Source of the DNA: Peterkaempfera bronchialis
GTDB taxonomy: Bacteria > Actinomycetota > Actinomycetes > Streptomycetales > Streptomycetaceae
DNA: 64,000 nucleotides
NCBI RefSeq assembly: GCF_003258605.2
Contig: NZ_CP031264.1
Coordinates: 3,410,001-3,474,000 of the forward strand
Reading direction: 5' to 3'
Shown here: one piece after another, positions 50,158 through 59,047 of the stretch
How the letters are laid out: each line of letters starts with the position of its first letter
How positions within the stretch are numbered: the first letter of the stretch is position 1
Notes under the pieces: generated by a model
Databases searched by the model: none
Seen by the model: only the letters and a program-made list of their open reading frames with translations
What the model was told of the DNA's origin: nothing
Program-made: the position numbers and the translations under genes

Positions 50158-53100
50158 TCAGCTGTTGGCCATGTCCACAAAGCGTGAGTAGTGGCCCTGG
50201 AAGGCGACGGTGATGGTTGCGGTGGGGCCGTTTCGGTGCTTGGCGACGATCAGGTCGGCTTCGCCCGCTCGGGGTGACTCCTTTTCGTAGGCGTCCTCGC
50301 GGTGCAGCAGGATGACCATGTCGGCGTCCTGCTCGATGGAGTTGTGCAGCACCACGCCGTTGGCGATGAAGTTGTGGGTGCCCAGCACGGTGGCGTCGTA
50401 GACGGGCTGCTCGCCGATGCTCTCGATCGAGACGATCGGGTCCCACCTCACGTCGCTGGTGGCGAGCAGTTCCAGTTCGGCGTCGCGCAGGATCTCGGCC
50501 ACCTGCGAGAGCCGGGTGCCGGTCGCCAGGGCCGGCTCTGCGATGGCCTCCCGCACCCGCTCCCGGACCTGCGGGGGAACGGTGTCCGAGGTGGTGGCGG
50601 CCCTCGCCGACTCCAGGCAGCGCAGCGCCGCGTCGACCGACTCGGCAGCGGCGCCGCGCACGCCGATCTGCCGGAGGAACGCACGCTGGTCGTCGGCACC
50701 TGAGATGTCGACCGACCATTCCGGACGGCCCTGGGCGCCGCCGTCTCGCCGCAGTCCCGCTCGCAGGTCCAGCCGGAGCAGCAGGTGCTGAAGGTCGCGG
50801 GCCAGCCGCTCGGACGGGGTCGTGTACTGGATGCGGACAGCACCGTTCTCGGTGACGGCCATCGAGCCGCCCGTGGACCAGAGGTGGCGGAGGAAGAGCC
50901 GCACCTGGCCGTCCGGCAGCGTGAAGACCTCCGAGGGCAGGGTGGCGGCCTCCGAGGCCAAGCCTTCGCTCCCGGGCAGGTGCGCCAGCATCACCACCTC
51001 GGGCTCCGGCCAGGCAGCGGTACGCAGCGGTGCGTCGATCCTGCGGGGAACCGCCACCCGGGCACCGGCCGACAGCTCACCGAGCGGCTGCCAGCCGTCA
51101 TGGGTGAGGAACGGGTGGTTGGCCGTGGCCTCGACCTCGCGGCCCGACGCCAGCCGCACCCGGAATGCCTCCTTCACCCCGCTGGGGAAGGCATGGGTGA
51201 GGGTCCGTGCGACGAGCCGCAGCTGCCCGTCCACCGACCAGACCGGCACCTCCCGCGCTCCGCTCTCCATCAGCTCCGCGATGGTGACCTCGGCGCCCGT
51301 GTCCGCCCGCAGCAGGCGGGTGGTGGCCGTGACACACCCCGACTCACGTAGGTCCGACACCATCGGCCGCTTGTCGGTCCGCTGCTCAGGGCCTCGGTTC
51401 AGCTGGGAGAGCGCGATGACCGGGACCTCCAGCTCCTTGGCGAGCAGCTTGAGGTTTCGGGACATCTCGGAGACCTCCTGCTGGCGGCTCTCGGCCCGGC
51501 GCGAACCGCCGGCCTGCATCAGCTGGAGGTAGTCGATGACCACCATGCGCAGGTCGTTGCGCTGCTTGAGGCGGCGGCACTTGGCGCGGATCTCCATCAT
51601 GGAGAGGTTCGGCGAGTCGTCGATGTAGAGCGGCGCCGCGCTGACGTCGGGCATCCGGCGGGCGAGCCGGGTCCAGTCGTCGTCGGTCATATTGCCCGAG
51701 CGCATGTGGTGCAGGGCGACCCGGGCCTCCGCCGAGAGCAGGCGCATGGCGATCTCGTTGCGGCCCATCTCCAGCGAGAAGATGACGCTGGGCATGCCAT
51801 TCTTGATCGAGCAGGCGCGGGCGAAGTCCAGGGCCAGGGTCGAGTTGTGGACGACGATGTCGTTGGCGACGAAGTTGTGGGTGCCGTCCACGGTGAGGTC
51901 GTAGACCTCGGCCTCGCCGTCGGGCACGACGGACTCCACCCGGTCCCACTGGACGTCGGAGTCGGCGATGTCCTTGAGCACCTGGGAGTCCAGCGCCTTG
52001 CCGATCTCCATCAGGCGGTGGCGGCTGAGCTGCTGACCCACGTGCCAGTTGTGGTTGCGCGGGCGGCCGGTGCGGGCGCTGACCTCGGCCCAGCTCAGCT
52101 CGCCCTTCTCCGCCTTGATCAGCTCCCAGACCTCCCCGGGGATCAGGTCGAGATTGGGCTGCGCCATCCGTTCGCCGAAGCTCCCGAGGACGGCGGCCAG
52201 CTGCCGCTCCTTGGAGTGGATGCCGACCCGGGCCGCGAAGGTGCGGATCTGGTCGATGTCGTGGATGAGCACCTGGAAGGCGGGGCGGCGCTCGCCGTTG
52301 CAGGCGACCGTGCGGCGGACGACCTTGGCCACGATGTCCAGGCGCAGCAGCAGGTGGGCGACGTCGCGGGCCAGCCGCTCGCTGACCGAGCAGTACCCGA
52401 CCTGCGGCTGGTTGCCGGGCTTGGAGACGCAGGCCCAGCCGTCGGTGGCGTAGAGGCGGGACAGGAAGTGCCCGATCTGCCGCGCGGGGAGCTGGAAGAA
52501 CACCTCGGGCACGAACTTGTCGCGGGCCCCCACGCCCTTGAGGCCCCACTCGTCCAGCTTCCCGGCTAGCAGGTTCCAACCGCGCCCCTGCCCCAGGAAG
52601 GCCAACTCGGTCGGGTGAATGTGCGGCTCGTCCTCCGGCTGTTCGCACTGCATCTTCAGGGGTGTGCAGGGCCTGCGATCATGCTGGCGGACGTCCAGCC
52701 CGAGTGCTTCGCCCATGCGGCGCGCATCCGCGACGATGACTTGGCTCATCGCACGCAGGGTGGGGCTCGTCCTGCTCTCGGCCAGGCAGCCGTCCCCCAG
52801 CAGATAGCCGGTCAGGCCCACCAGGTCGTCCGGCAGGTAGGACCCGCCACGGGTCGGCAGGGTACGGGCCACCGCAATGCGGTCTCCCGGCTCCAGTTGC
52901 TCCAGAGGTCGCCACCCGCGCAGGGTGAGCAGCGGATGGTTGGGGGTGGCCGAGAGCGACCGGCCCAACTGCGTGGTGAGCCGAAACACGGCTCGCCGAC
53001 CGTTGGGAACGAAGTCGGACGGCTCGACGGGGCGCAGCCTCCAGTCCGAGCCGAGGGTGTGGACCTTGAGCGACTCCCCTTCGCGACCCCGACGGACGAA

Positions 53101-54009
53101 CTCCTCGATCGGAATGCGACGGCCGGTGGAAGCTTCAACGAGCAATGTCTTCCCAGTAATGCATTTACCCATCGCGGGCCTCGCGGCGACGACGATCATC
53201 TGGCCGGGGTGGAGGCCGTTGGTGAGGGAGTCCAGGTCGGTGAAGCCGGTGGGGACGCCGGACATCTGGCCGCTGCGGGAGCCGATCGCCTCGATCTCGT
53301 CGAGGGCGCCCTCCATGATGTCGGCGAGCGGGGCGTAGTCCTCGCTGGTGCGCTGCTCGGTGACGGCGTAGATCTCGGCCTGGGCGGCGTTGACGATCTC
53401 GTCGACGTCACCCTCGGCGGCGTAGCCCATACCGGCGATCCGGGTACCGGCCTCGACCAGGCGGCGCAGGACGGCGCGCTCATGGACGATCTCGGCGTAG
53501 TACTCGGCGTTGGCGGCGGTGGGGACGGAGTTGACCAGGGTGTGCAGATAGGCGGGGCCGCCGGCGCGGGTGATCTCGCCGCGCTTGGTGAGCTCGCCGG
53601 CGACCGTGATGGGGTCGGCGGGCTCGCCCCGGGCGTAGAGGTCCAGGATGGCGCCGTGGATCAGCTCATGGGCCGGTCGGTAGTAGTCGGCGGGCTTGAG
53701 GACCTCCACGACATCGGCGATGGCGTCCTTGGAGAGCAGCATGCCGCCGAGGACGGACTGCTCGGCGGCGAGGTCCTGCGGGGGGACGCGCTCGAAGGCG
53801 TCCCCGCCGCGGCTGCCGCCGCTGTCGCCGTCCCGATCGCGGTCACGGTCGCGGTCGCCGCGCCACTCGGGGTTGCGACCGCCGTCGCGGCGGTTGCGGG
53901 GGACGGGCAGCCGGTCGCCGGGGCCGTCGGGGAAGGAGTCGCCGGGGGCCGGCCAGTCGTCGTCCGGGGGCGGGGGGGTGTCGTGGTCGTCGTACTGGGG
54001 GCCGGTCAC
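50158..54009 (-). CDS. dnaB: Replicative DNA helicase DnaB containing two inteins
   Basis: 1283 residues from the GTG at 54009, leaving about 511 residues after splicing, the usual size in streptomycetes with their acidic, disordered N-terminal tail. The N-terminal domain begins FERVPPQDLAAEQSVLGGML. RecA-core: GVPTGFTDLDSLTNGLHPG, Walker A AARPAMGK, then STLALDFARACS, VVIDYLQLM (Walker B), SDLRESG, SIEQDADMVILLHRED and the terminal GHYSRFVDMA. The first intein splits Walker A (K/S), the second splits RESG/SIEQ, both before Ser. Neither can act as a helicase until both have spliced. Upstream lies a cluster of DnaA-box-like sites. Confidence 0.95.
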   Translation of the reverse strand: MTGPQYDDHDTPPPPDDDWPAPGDSFPDGPGDRLPVPRNRRDGGRNPEWRGDRDRDRDRDGDSGGSRGGDAFERVPPQDLAAEQSVLGGMLLSKDAIADVVEVLKPADYYRPAHELIHGAILDLYARGEPADPITVAGELTKRGEITRAGGPAYLHTLVNSVPTAANAEYYAEIVHERAVLRRLVEAGTRIAGMGYAAEGDVDEIVNAAQAEIYAVTEQRTSEDYAPLADIMEGALDEIEAIGSRSGQMSGVPTGFTDLDSLTNGLHPGQMIVVAARPAMGKCITGKTLLVEASTGRRIPIEEFVRRGREGESLKVHTLGSDWRLRPVEPSDFVPNGRRAVFRLTTQLGRSLSATPNHPLLTLRGWRPLEQLEPGDRIAVARTLPTRGGSYLPDDLVGLTGYLLGDGCLAESRTSPTLRAMSQVIVADARRMGEALGLDVRQHDRRPCTPLKMQCEQPEDEPHIHPTELAFLGQGRGWNLLAGKLDEWGLKGVGARDKFVPEVFFQLPARQIGHFLSRLYATDGWACVSKPGNQPQVGYCSVSERLARDVAHLLLRLDIVAKVVRRTVACNGERRPAFQVLIHDIDQIRTFAARVGIHSKERQLAAVLGSFGERMAQPNLDLIPGEVWELIKAEKGELSWAEVSARTGRPRNHNWHVGQQLSRHRLMEIGKALDSQVLKDIADSDVQWDRVESVVPDGEAEVYDLTVDGTHNFVANDIVVHNSTLALDFARACSIKNGMPSVIFSLEMGRNEIAMRLLSAEARVALHHMRSGNMTDDDWTRLARRMPDVSAAPLYIDDSPNLSMMEIRAKCRRLKQRNDLRMVVIDYLQLMQAGGSRRAESRQQEVSEMSRNLKLLAKELEVPVIALSQLNRGPEQRTDKRPMVSDLRESGCVTATTRLLRADTGAEVTIAELMESGAREVPVWSVDGQLRLVARTLTHAFPSGVKEAFRVRLASGREVEATANHPFLTHDGWQPLGELSAGARVAVPRRIDAPLRTAAWPEPEVVMLAHLPGSEGLASEAATLPSEVFTLPDGQVRLFLRHLWSTGGSMAVTENGAVRIQYTTPSERLARDLQHLLLRLDLRAGLRRDGGAQGRPEWSVDISGADDQRAFLRQIGVRGAAAESVDAALRCLESARAATTSDTVPPQVRERVREAIAEPALATGTRLSQVAEILRDAELELLATSDVRWDPIVSIESIGEQPVYDATVLGTHNFIANGVVLHNSIEQDADMVILLHREDAYEKESPRAGEADLIVAKHRNGPTATITVAFQGHYSRFVDMANS
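50341..51336 (-). other. DnaB intein 2 (degenerate homing endonuclease)
   Basis: 332 residues from Cys (CVTATTRLL) to HN before SIEQDAD. Block B is ATANHPFLTHDGW, block F/G VYDATVLGTHNFIANGVVLHN, so splicing residues (Cys1, His in TxxH-type NH, penultimate His, Asn, +1 Ser) are intact. The LAGLIDADG blocks are decayed: MLAHLPGSEGL replaces the usual LLGDG and HLWSTGGSM has Gly in place of the catalytic Asp. Confidence 0.85.
51844..53163 (-). other. DnaB intein 1 with LAGLIDADG homing endonuclease
   Basis: 440 residues from Cys (CITGKTLLVEAS) to VVHN before STLAL. Block B ATPNHPLLTLRGW; endonuclease blocks C LTGYLLGDGCL and E FLSRLYATDGWA, both with the catalytic Asp; block F VYDLTVDGTHNFVANDIVVHN. 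It sits inside the ATP-binding loop. The first codons are AT-richer than the exteins (ATTACTGGGAAGACATTG), as expected for transferred DNA. Confidence 0.9.
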
Positions 54010-54474
54010 GCATCTTCCCCGTTCAGCGAGTGGGGTGAGAGGGGCGCGGGGCGGGCGGGGAGCGCAGTCGTAGGATCCATGCGGCTGCCTCCCTCTGCGC
54101 GCGGGTCGCGCCTTCTCTTTCTTACGGCACCCCACTGACAGGAAGGACGCCCGGAGGCGGGTGCGGCAGCCGGGCGAACGACCACGCTAAGGGTGCGGTG
54201 GCCTCCGCACCAAGACGGTTATCCACAGGGGGGTGTGGATGACGGGCGTACAACTGTGGAGAACGCCCGGCAACCTGTGCACAGCCTGGGGGAAACCCCT
54301 GTGGATAACCACACGATCTGCCCAGCGTCAACGTGTTGACCTGCGATTACTCCATCCACCGACTGTGTAGACGAATTTCTTTTCCGCCCGGCCGGAGATC
54401 GCCACAAAGGGTGCAGGGACCGCTACCGCACGGGGTTGCGAGTAACAGCCCAACCAGCCCTTAGACTCTTACCT
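54010..54474. other. dnaB / MATE divergent region with DnaA-box-like sites
   Basis: 465 bases without a supported gene. It contains the dnaB leader, five DnaA-box-like 9-mers (54219-54308) and the MATE promoter at its right edge. Confidence 0.6.
54219..54308. promoter_or_regulatory. Cluster of DnaA boxes
   Basis: TTATCCACA (54219-54227) and, as its complement, TGTGGATAA (54300-54308) are perfect boxes. Between them are TGTGGATGA (54234), TGTGGAGAA (54255) and TGTGCACAG (54276), each near the consensus. All but the first have the same orientation. Confidence 0.7.
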
Positions 54475-54477
54475 GTG
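54463..54477 (+). promoter_or_regulatory. Promoter of a probable leaderless transcript
   Basis: TAGACT (54463) resembles a -10 box and lies about 7 bases before the MATE GTG at 54475, so transcription would start at or next to the start codon. A TTGCGA further left (54435) may be the -35. No ribosome binding site precedes the GTG. Confidence 0.5.
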
Positions 54478-55803
54478 GATGACTACCGAAGCACCCCCCG
54501 GCGCCATGACCGAGAGATCCTGGCGCTCGCCGTTCCCGCCTTCGGAGCACTGGTCGCCGAACCGCTCTTTCTGATGGCCGACTCGGCCATTGTGGGCCAT
54601 CTGGGCACCGCGCAACTGGCCGGCCTCGGCGTCGCCGCGACCCTGCTGGCCACCCTCACCGGGGTCTTCGTCTTCCTCGCCTACGCCACCACCGCCGCCG
54701 TCGCCCGCCGGATCGGCGCCGGCGACCGCAGGGCGGCGATCCAGCAGGGCATCGACGGCATCTGGCTGGCCCTGCTGCTCTCCGCCGCGCTGGTCGCGCT
54801 GACGGTGCCGCTGGCGCCTCAGTTGGTCGGACTGTTCGGCGCCTCGGACTCGGCCACCCCCCATGCCGTCACCTATCTGCGGATCAGCGCGCTCGGCATC
54901 CCGGCCATGCTGACCGTGCTGGCCGCCACCGGAGTGCTGCGGGGACTCCAGGACACCCGCACCCCGCTGGTCGTCGCCGTCGCCGGCTTCTCCGCCAACC
55001 TGCTGCTCAATGTGGGCCTGGTGTACGGCGCCGGACTGGGCGTGGCCGGCTCGGCCTGGGGCACGGTGCTGGCGCAGTGCGGGATGGCGGCCGCCTACCT
55101 CCTGGTGGTGCTGCGGGGCGCCCGCCGCCACCACGCGGCGCTCCGTCCGGACCTGGCCGGTATCCGCGCCTGTGCCCGGGCGGGCGGGCCGCTGCTGGTG
55201 CGGACGATGAGCCTGCGCGCGGTCCTGGTGATCGCCACGGCGGTGGCCGCCCGGCTGGGCGACGAGCAGGTGGCGGCGCATCAGGTGGCGATGACGCTGT
55301 GGAGCTTCCTGGCGTTCGCGCTGGATGCGATCGCCATCGCAGGGCAGGCCATCATCGGCCGATACCTCGGGGCAGGCGATGTCGAGGGGACCAGGGCGGC
55401 CACCCGGCGGATGGTCCGGTGGGGTGTCGGCGCCGGGGTGGTGCTGGGGCTGCTGGTGGTGCTGGGCCGCCCGCTGTATGTCCCGCTCTTCACCCCGGAC
55501 GCGGCGGTGCAGGACCGGCTGACCGTGGTGCTGCTGATCGTGGCGCTGACCCAGCCGGTGTCCGGGGTGGTCTTCGTCCTGGACGGGGTGCTGATGGGTG
55601 CGGGCGACGGTCCGTACCTGGCCTGGGCGATGCTGGCCACGCTGGTGGTCTTCGCCCCGGTCGCGCTGCTGCTCCCGGCGGCGGGCGGCGGTCTGGTGGC
55701 GCTCTGGTGGGGCATGGCGCTCTTCATGCTGGTGCGGTTGGGGATGCTGGGGTGGCGGGCGCGTACCGGGGCCTGGCTGGTGACCGGCGCCGTACGGCCG
55801 TAG
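54475..55803 (+). CDS. MATE-family efflux transporter
   Basis: 442 residues from GTG 54475; an open frame further upstream is not used by homologs. Twelve hydrophobic helices in two halves; the first half has EPLFLMADSAIVGHLGTAQLAG, the second DEQVAAHQVAMTLWSF and AIAIAGQAIIGRYLGAGD, typical of DinF-like MATE exporters. It should expel drugs or organic cations using Na+ or H+. Divergent from dnaB. Confidence 0.9.
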   Translation: MDDYRSTPRRHDREILALAVPAFGALVAEPLFLMADSAIVGHLGTAQLAGLGVAATLLATLTGVFVFLAYATTAAVARRIGAGDRRAAIQQGIDGIWLALLLSAALVALTVPLAPQLVGLFGASDSATPHAVTYLRISALGIPAMLTVLAATGVLRGLQDTRTPLVVAVAGFSANLLLNVGLVYGAGLGVAGSAWGTVLAQCGMAAAYLLVVLRGARRHHAALRPDLAGIRACARAGGPLLVRTMSLRAVLVIATAVAARLGDEQVAAHQVAMTLWSFLAFALDAIAIAGQAIIGRYLGAGDVEGTRAATRRMVRWGVGAGVVLGLLVVLGRPLYVPLFTPDAAVQDRLTVVLLIVALTQPVSGVVFVLDGVLMGAGDGPYLAWAMLATLVVFAPVALLLPAAGGGLVALWWGMALFMLVRLGMLGWRARTGAWLVTGAVRP

Positions 55804-55817
55804 GCGGCACCGGGCGG

Positions 55818-56900
55818 TCAGCCCTGGCGCGCGGGGATGCGGGCGGATCGTTCCGGCTGCCGCACCGGGTGCCCGGCCCGGAAGGCGGCGAGCACCCGGC
55901 GCCCCTCGCCGCCGAGCCGGGCAGCGAGCTGCGGGCCGGTGCGGGGGGCGTCGATCAGGGCGTCCAGCGGGTGGACTCCGACGCCGTGCTCGGCCAGGGC
56001 GTACCAGGTGCGGACCAGCGCGCGGCCGTGGGCGATCAGGCCCTCGGGGGTGGTGGCGGCGGGGCCGTGGCGGCCGGTGGCGTCGCCGACCAGGATCAGC
56101 ACGCTGCCGTCGTAGCCGAGCGGGGAGCGGCGGGCGGCGGCGAGCAGTCGGGGGAGGCCGAGTGCCCGCAGCAGCGGGTGGAGCGGCGGGGAGACGGCGG
56201 CGGCGAGGGCGGCGGCCCGGGGGCGGGTGAGGCCCAGGGCGCGGTCGGTGAGGCCGTCCAGGGTGTAGCGAGGGTGGCGGGAGGTGGGCCGTAGCCAGGT
56301 GCGGAGTTCGGCGACGGCGGGGGGTGTGCCGAGCAGCCAGCGGTCGGCGCGGCGGCCGAGTGCGGCCAGCTCTCGGGTGTGGAGGTGGACGAGCCGTGCC
56401 GAGGGCAGGTCGGCGAGCTGGTCGCGGGCGGCGGAGAGTTCGGTTCCGGTGAGCGGTCCGGGCCGGTGCGGGCCACGGGCGGTGCGCCGGGTCTCGACGG
56501 TGGCGGTGGTGAACGGGGTGGGGTAGGGGGTGTCGGCGGGGAGCAGTCGGGCGGCGCGGCAGTCGGTCTCGTCGAAGTCGGTGCGGGCGTGGACGGCGAG
56601 TCCGGCGTCGGCGGCGACGATCAGGCAGGTCTCCAGGAAGGCGCCGAGGGAGAGGAAGAGGTCGCGGCGGGTGGGGTCGGTGTGCGGCAGGGTGCGGGCG
56701 GGGTCCCAGTGCAGGGTGATCCGGTCGCGTTCATAGGCCAGGCGCCAGGGCTGGGTGTTGTAGCGGCTGGGGGCGCGGCGGCAGTGGTCCTCCAGGGTGC
56801 GGAGGATCTCGGTCCAGGCGGTGGCGGGGGTGGCAGCGCCGGGGCCGCCCGGTGCCGGGTCGGGGGTGGGTCGGCGGGCTGCCCGGTGGGGGGCGGTCAT
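55818..56900 (-). CDS. Acg-like nitroreductase-family protein
   Basis: 360 residues, ATG after GGAGGATGCG. SRYNTQPWRLAYERDRITLHWDPARTLPHTDPTRRDLFLS near 45-82 is the hallmark of the Acg family (nitroreductase fold, two fused halves). RSPLGYDGSVLILVG and LAEHGVGVHPLDALID mark the second half. Acg proteins in mycobacteria bind FMN but lack usual reductase activity and are linked to dormancy; the role here is unknown. Confidence 0.8.
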   Translation of the reverse strand: MTAPHRAARRPTPDPAPGGPGAATPATAWTEILRTLEDHCRRAPSRYNTQPWRLAYERDRITLHWDPARTLPHTDPTRRDLFLSLGAFLETCLIVAADAGLAVHARTDFDETDCRAARLLPADTPYPTPFTTATVETRRTARGPHRPGPLTGTELSAARDQLADLPSARLVHLHTRELAALGRRADRWLLGTPPAVAELRTWLRPTSRHPRYTLDGLTDRALGLTRPRAAALAAAVSPPLHPLLRALGLPRLLAAARRSPLGYDGSVLILVGDATGRHGPAATTPEGLIAHGRALVRTWYALAEHGVGVHPLDALIDAPRTGPQLAARLGGEGRRVLAAFRAGHPVRQPERSARIPARQG

Positions 56901-57120
56901 CGCATCCTCCGCTGGTCGCTGTGTTCGACGGGGTGACCCGAAGGGGTTGTACCCACTCGGACAGGGGGTGCGGTGCGGGTACGCGCCACTGTCTCTGCGG
57001 GTTCGACCGTGGCCATGGTGGCGGGCGGGGGCGGGTGCGGGATGGGGGCGTCTGCTCAGCCCGGTACTCATCCGTGTGCGCACGGTTGAGTAGCCGGGGG
57101 TGGAACCGGATGCGGAAAGC

Positions 57121-57158
57121 CCGAGGGCCGGGGCTCCGTACGGAGTCCCGGCCCTCGG
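57121..57158 (-). terminator. Terminator of the ribosomal/ssb operon
   Basis: 18-bp stem, CCGAGGGCCGGGGCTCCG against 57141-57158, with one G-T pair and a 2-base tip. Confidence 0.85.
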
Positions 57159-57160
57159 TA

Positions 57161-57199
57161 CTGCGTGGTGCGTGCTGCGTGGTGCGTGCTGCGTGGTGC
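57161..57199. repeat. 14-bp tandem repeat, 2.8 units
   Basis: CTGCGTGGTGCGTG at 57161 and 57175, then CTGCGTGGTGC at 57189, between the terminator and the rplI stop. Confidence 0.8.
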
Positions 57200-57204
57200 C
57201 TCGG

Positions 57205-57651
57205 TCAGGCGGCCACGACCGCCACGTCGAGCTTGGCCTCGACGTCGGTGTGGAGCTTGACGGTGATGCGGTGGGAGCCCACGGTCTTGATCGGCGAGGC
57301 GATCGTGACGGTGCGCTTGTCCACCGACGGGCCGCCGGCGGCCTTGACGGCGTCGACGACGTCGGCCTGGGTCACCGAGCCGAACAGGCGACCGGAGTCG
57401 CCGGAACGGACGGCCAGCTTGACCTGGAGGCCCTCCAGCTGACCCTTGACCTCGTTGGCGTGCTCCAGCGACTGGATGGCGCGGACCTTGCGGGCGCGAC
57501 GGATGGCGTCGACATCCTTCTGGCCGCCCTTGGTCCAGCGGATGGCAAAGCCGCGCGGGACCAGGTAGTTGCGGGCGTAGCCGTCCTTGACCTCGACGAT
57601 CTCGCCGGCGACACCGAGGCCGGGGACCTCGTTGGTGAGGATGATCTTCAT
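57205..57651 (-). CDS. rplI: 50S ribosomal protein L9
   Basis: 148 residues, full length. [34 protein letters not shown] is the L9 signature. Standard member of the rpsF-ssb-rpsR-rplI operon, 17 bases after rpsR. Confidence 0.97.
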   Translation of the reverse strand: MKIILTNEVPGLGVAGEIVEVKDGYARNYLVPRGFAIRWTKGGQKDVDAIRRARKVRAIQSLEHANEVKGQLEGLQVKLAVRSGDSGRLFGSVTQADVVDAVKAAGGPSVDKRTVTIASPIKTVGSHRITVKLHTDVEAKLDVAVVAA

Positions 57652-57668
57652 GCTTCGGTCACCCTCTC

Positions 57669-57905
57669 TCAGCGAGCAGTCGAGGTGTAGGGCAGCAGCG
57701 CCATCTCACGGCTGTTCTTGACAGCGGTGGCGACGTCGCGCTGGTGCTGGGTGCAGTTGCCGGTGACCCGGCGGGCACGGATCTTGCCGCGGTCGGAGAT
57801 GAACTTCCGCAGCAGGTTCGTGTCCTTGTAGTCCACGTAGTTGATCTTGTCCTTGCAGAACACGCAAACCTTCTTCTTGGGCTTGCGCGCAGGCGGCTTC
57901 GCCAT
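57669..57905 (-). CDS. rpsR: 30S ribosomal protein S18
   Basis: 78 residues from [12 protein letters not shown]; two upstream in-frame ATG codons would add a few residues. VCVFCKDK keeps a Cys pair and [19 protein letters not shown] is the conserved core. The CxxC form binds zinc, so this is the C+ paralogue. Confidence 0.96.
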   Translation of the reverse strand: MAKPPARKPKKKVCVFCKDKINYVDYKDTNLLRKFISDRGKIRARRVTGNCTQHQRDVATAVKNSREMALLPYTSTAR

Positions 57906-58002
57906 CATGTACTCCATCGGTCTTCACGATCCGGGTGGCCGCAGCCACCCGGGTCGCACGAAATCTCGTCCGCTTGACGCAGGATCTCCGAGCGGGAGCT
58001 CC

Positions 58003-58584
58003 TTAGAACGGGGGCTCTTCCGAGAAGCCGCCACCGGCCGGGGCACCCCAGCCGCCACCGCCGCCGCCCTGCTGTCCGCCGCCCGCCGGGGCGCTGGAGG
58101 CCCAGGGGTCGTCGGACGGGCCGCCGGAGGGCTGGCCGCCGCCGGAGTTGCCACCCCAGCCGCCACCGCCGCCCTGCTGACCGCCGCCGCCGCCGAAGCC
58201 GCCGCCCTGGCCGCCGGACCGGTTGGCCCGGGTGACCTTGGCGGTGGCCGAGCGCAGGCTCGGGCCGACCTCGTCGACCTCGACCTCGAAGACGGTCCGC
58301 TTCTCGCCCTCGCGGGTCTCGTACGACCGCTGACGCAGACGGCCCTGCACGATCACGCGCATGCCGCGCTGGAGCGACTCGGCCACGTTCTCCGCCGGCT
58401 GACGCCAGACGTTGCACGTGAGGAAGAGACTCTCGCCGTCCTTCCACTCGTTGGTCTGGCGGTCGAAGGTGCGGGGGGTGGACGCGATGCGGAACTTCGC
58501 GACCGCCGCACCGGACGGGGTGAAGCGCAGCTCGGGATCGTCGACGAGGTTGCCGACGAGGGTGATGACGGTCTCGCCTGCCAT
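58003..58584 (-). CDS. ssb: Single-stranded DNA-binding protein
   Basis: 193 residues. OB fold at 1-110 ([50 protein letters not shown]). A Gly-rich flexible tail with [10 protein letters not shown] repeats ends in the acidic FSEEPPF, the docking peptide for partner proteins. Sits between rpsF and rpsR. Confidence 0.96.
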   Translation of the reverse strand: MAGETVITLVGNLVDDPELRFTPSGAAVAKFRIASTPRTFDRQTNEWKDGESLFLTCNVWRQPAENVAESLQRGMRVIVQGRLRQRSYETREGEKRTVFEVEVDEVGPSLRSATAKVTRANRSGGQGGGFGGGGGQQGGGGGWGGNSGGGQPSGGPSDDPWASSAPAGGGQQGGGGGGWGAPAGGGFSEEPPF

Positions 58585-58697
58585 GGTGGTGGTGTACCTC
58601 TCGGGAGGAGACGTTCCGTTCCCAGTGCTCCCGATCCGCTCTGCCGTCGGCTGGGCCGTCGGCTCGGCGGCGGGGGAGTCCTGCGATGCTCACCGCA

Positions 58698-58713
58698 TGT
58701 TTCACGTGAAACA
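58698..58713. other. parS centromere site (ParB-binding)
   Basis: TGTTTCACGTGAAACA, a perfect 16-bp palindrome identical to the bacterial parS consensus, between ssb and rpsF. ParB bound here would help segregate the origin region; in Streptomyces many such sites surround oriC. Confidence 0.93.
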
Positions 58714-58756
58714 CGCGGCGTGAGCTACCTGGTGCCCCGAGGGGCTCCGGGCAGGC

Positions 58757-59047
58757 TCAGTGGGTGTCCGGGCGCAGGACCTTGGTCCGGAGAACCTGCT
58801 CGCTCAGGTTGAGCTGCCGGTCGAGCTCCTTGACGACCGCAGGCTCAGCCTTGAGGTCGACGACCGAGTAGATGCCCTCGGACTGCTTGTTGATCTCGTA
58901 CGACAGGCGACGACGGCCCCAGGTGTCGACCTTCTCCACATTGCCGCCGCCGGTGCGGACGACATTGAGGAAGTTCTCGATCAGGGGGGAGACAGCGCGC
59001 TCCTCGACCGACGGGTCGAGGATGACCATCAGCTCGTAGTGACGCAT
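58757..59047 (-). CDS. rpsF: 30S ribosomal protein S6
   Basis: 96 residues from [16 protein letters not shown], with GGAGG upstream. [18 protein letters not shown] is the conserved core. First gene of the operon; transcription starts in 59048-59356. Confidence 0.97.
   Translation of the reverse strand: MRHYELMVILDPSVEERAVSPLIENFLNVVRTGGGNVEKVDTWGRRRLSYEINKQSEGIYSVVDLKAEPAVVKELDRQLNLSEQVLRTKVLRPDTH

Larger units (their letters stand above)
56901..57204. other. Gap between the Acg-like gene and rplI
   Basis: 304 bases. It holds the rplI terminator (57121-57158), a tandem repeat (57161-57199) and, on the left, the Acg-like gene's promoter. No gene is seen. Confidence 0.5.

Noticed and set aside
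56901-57120. A small gene between the Acg-like gene and rplI
   Set aside because: Short frames there lack ribosome sites and have shadow-like composition.
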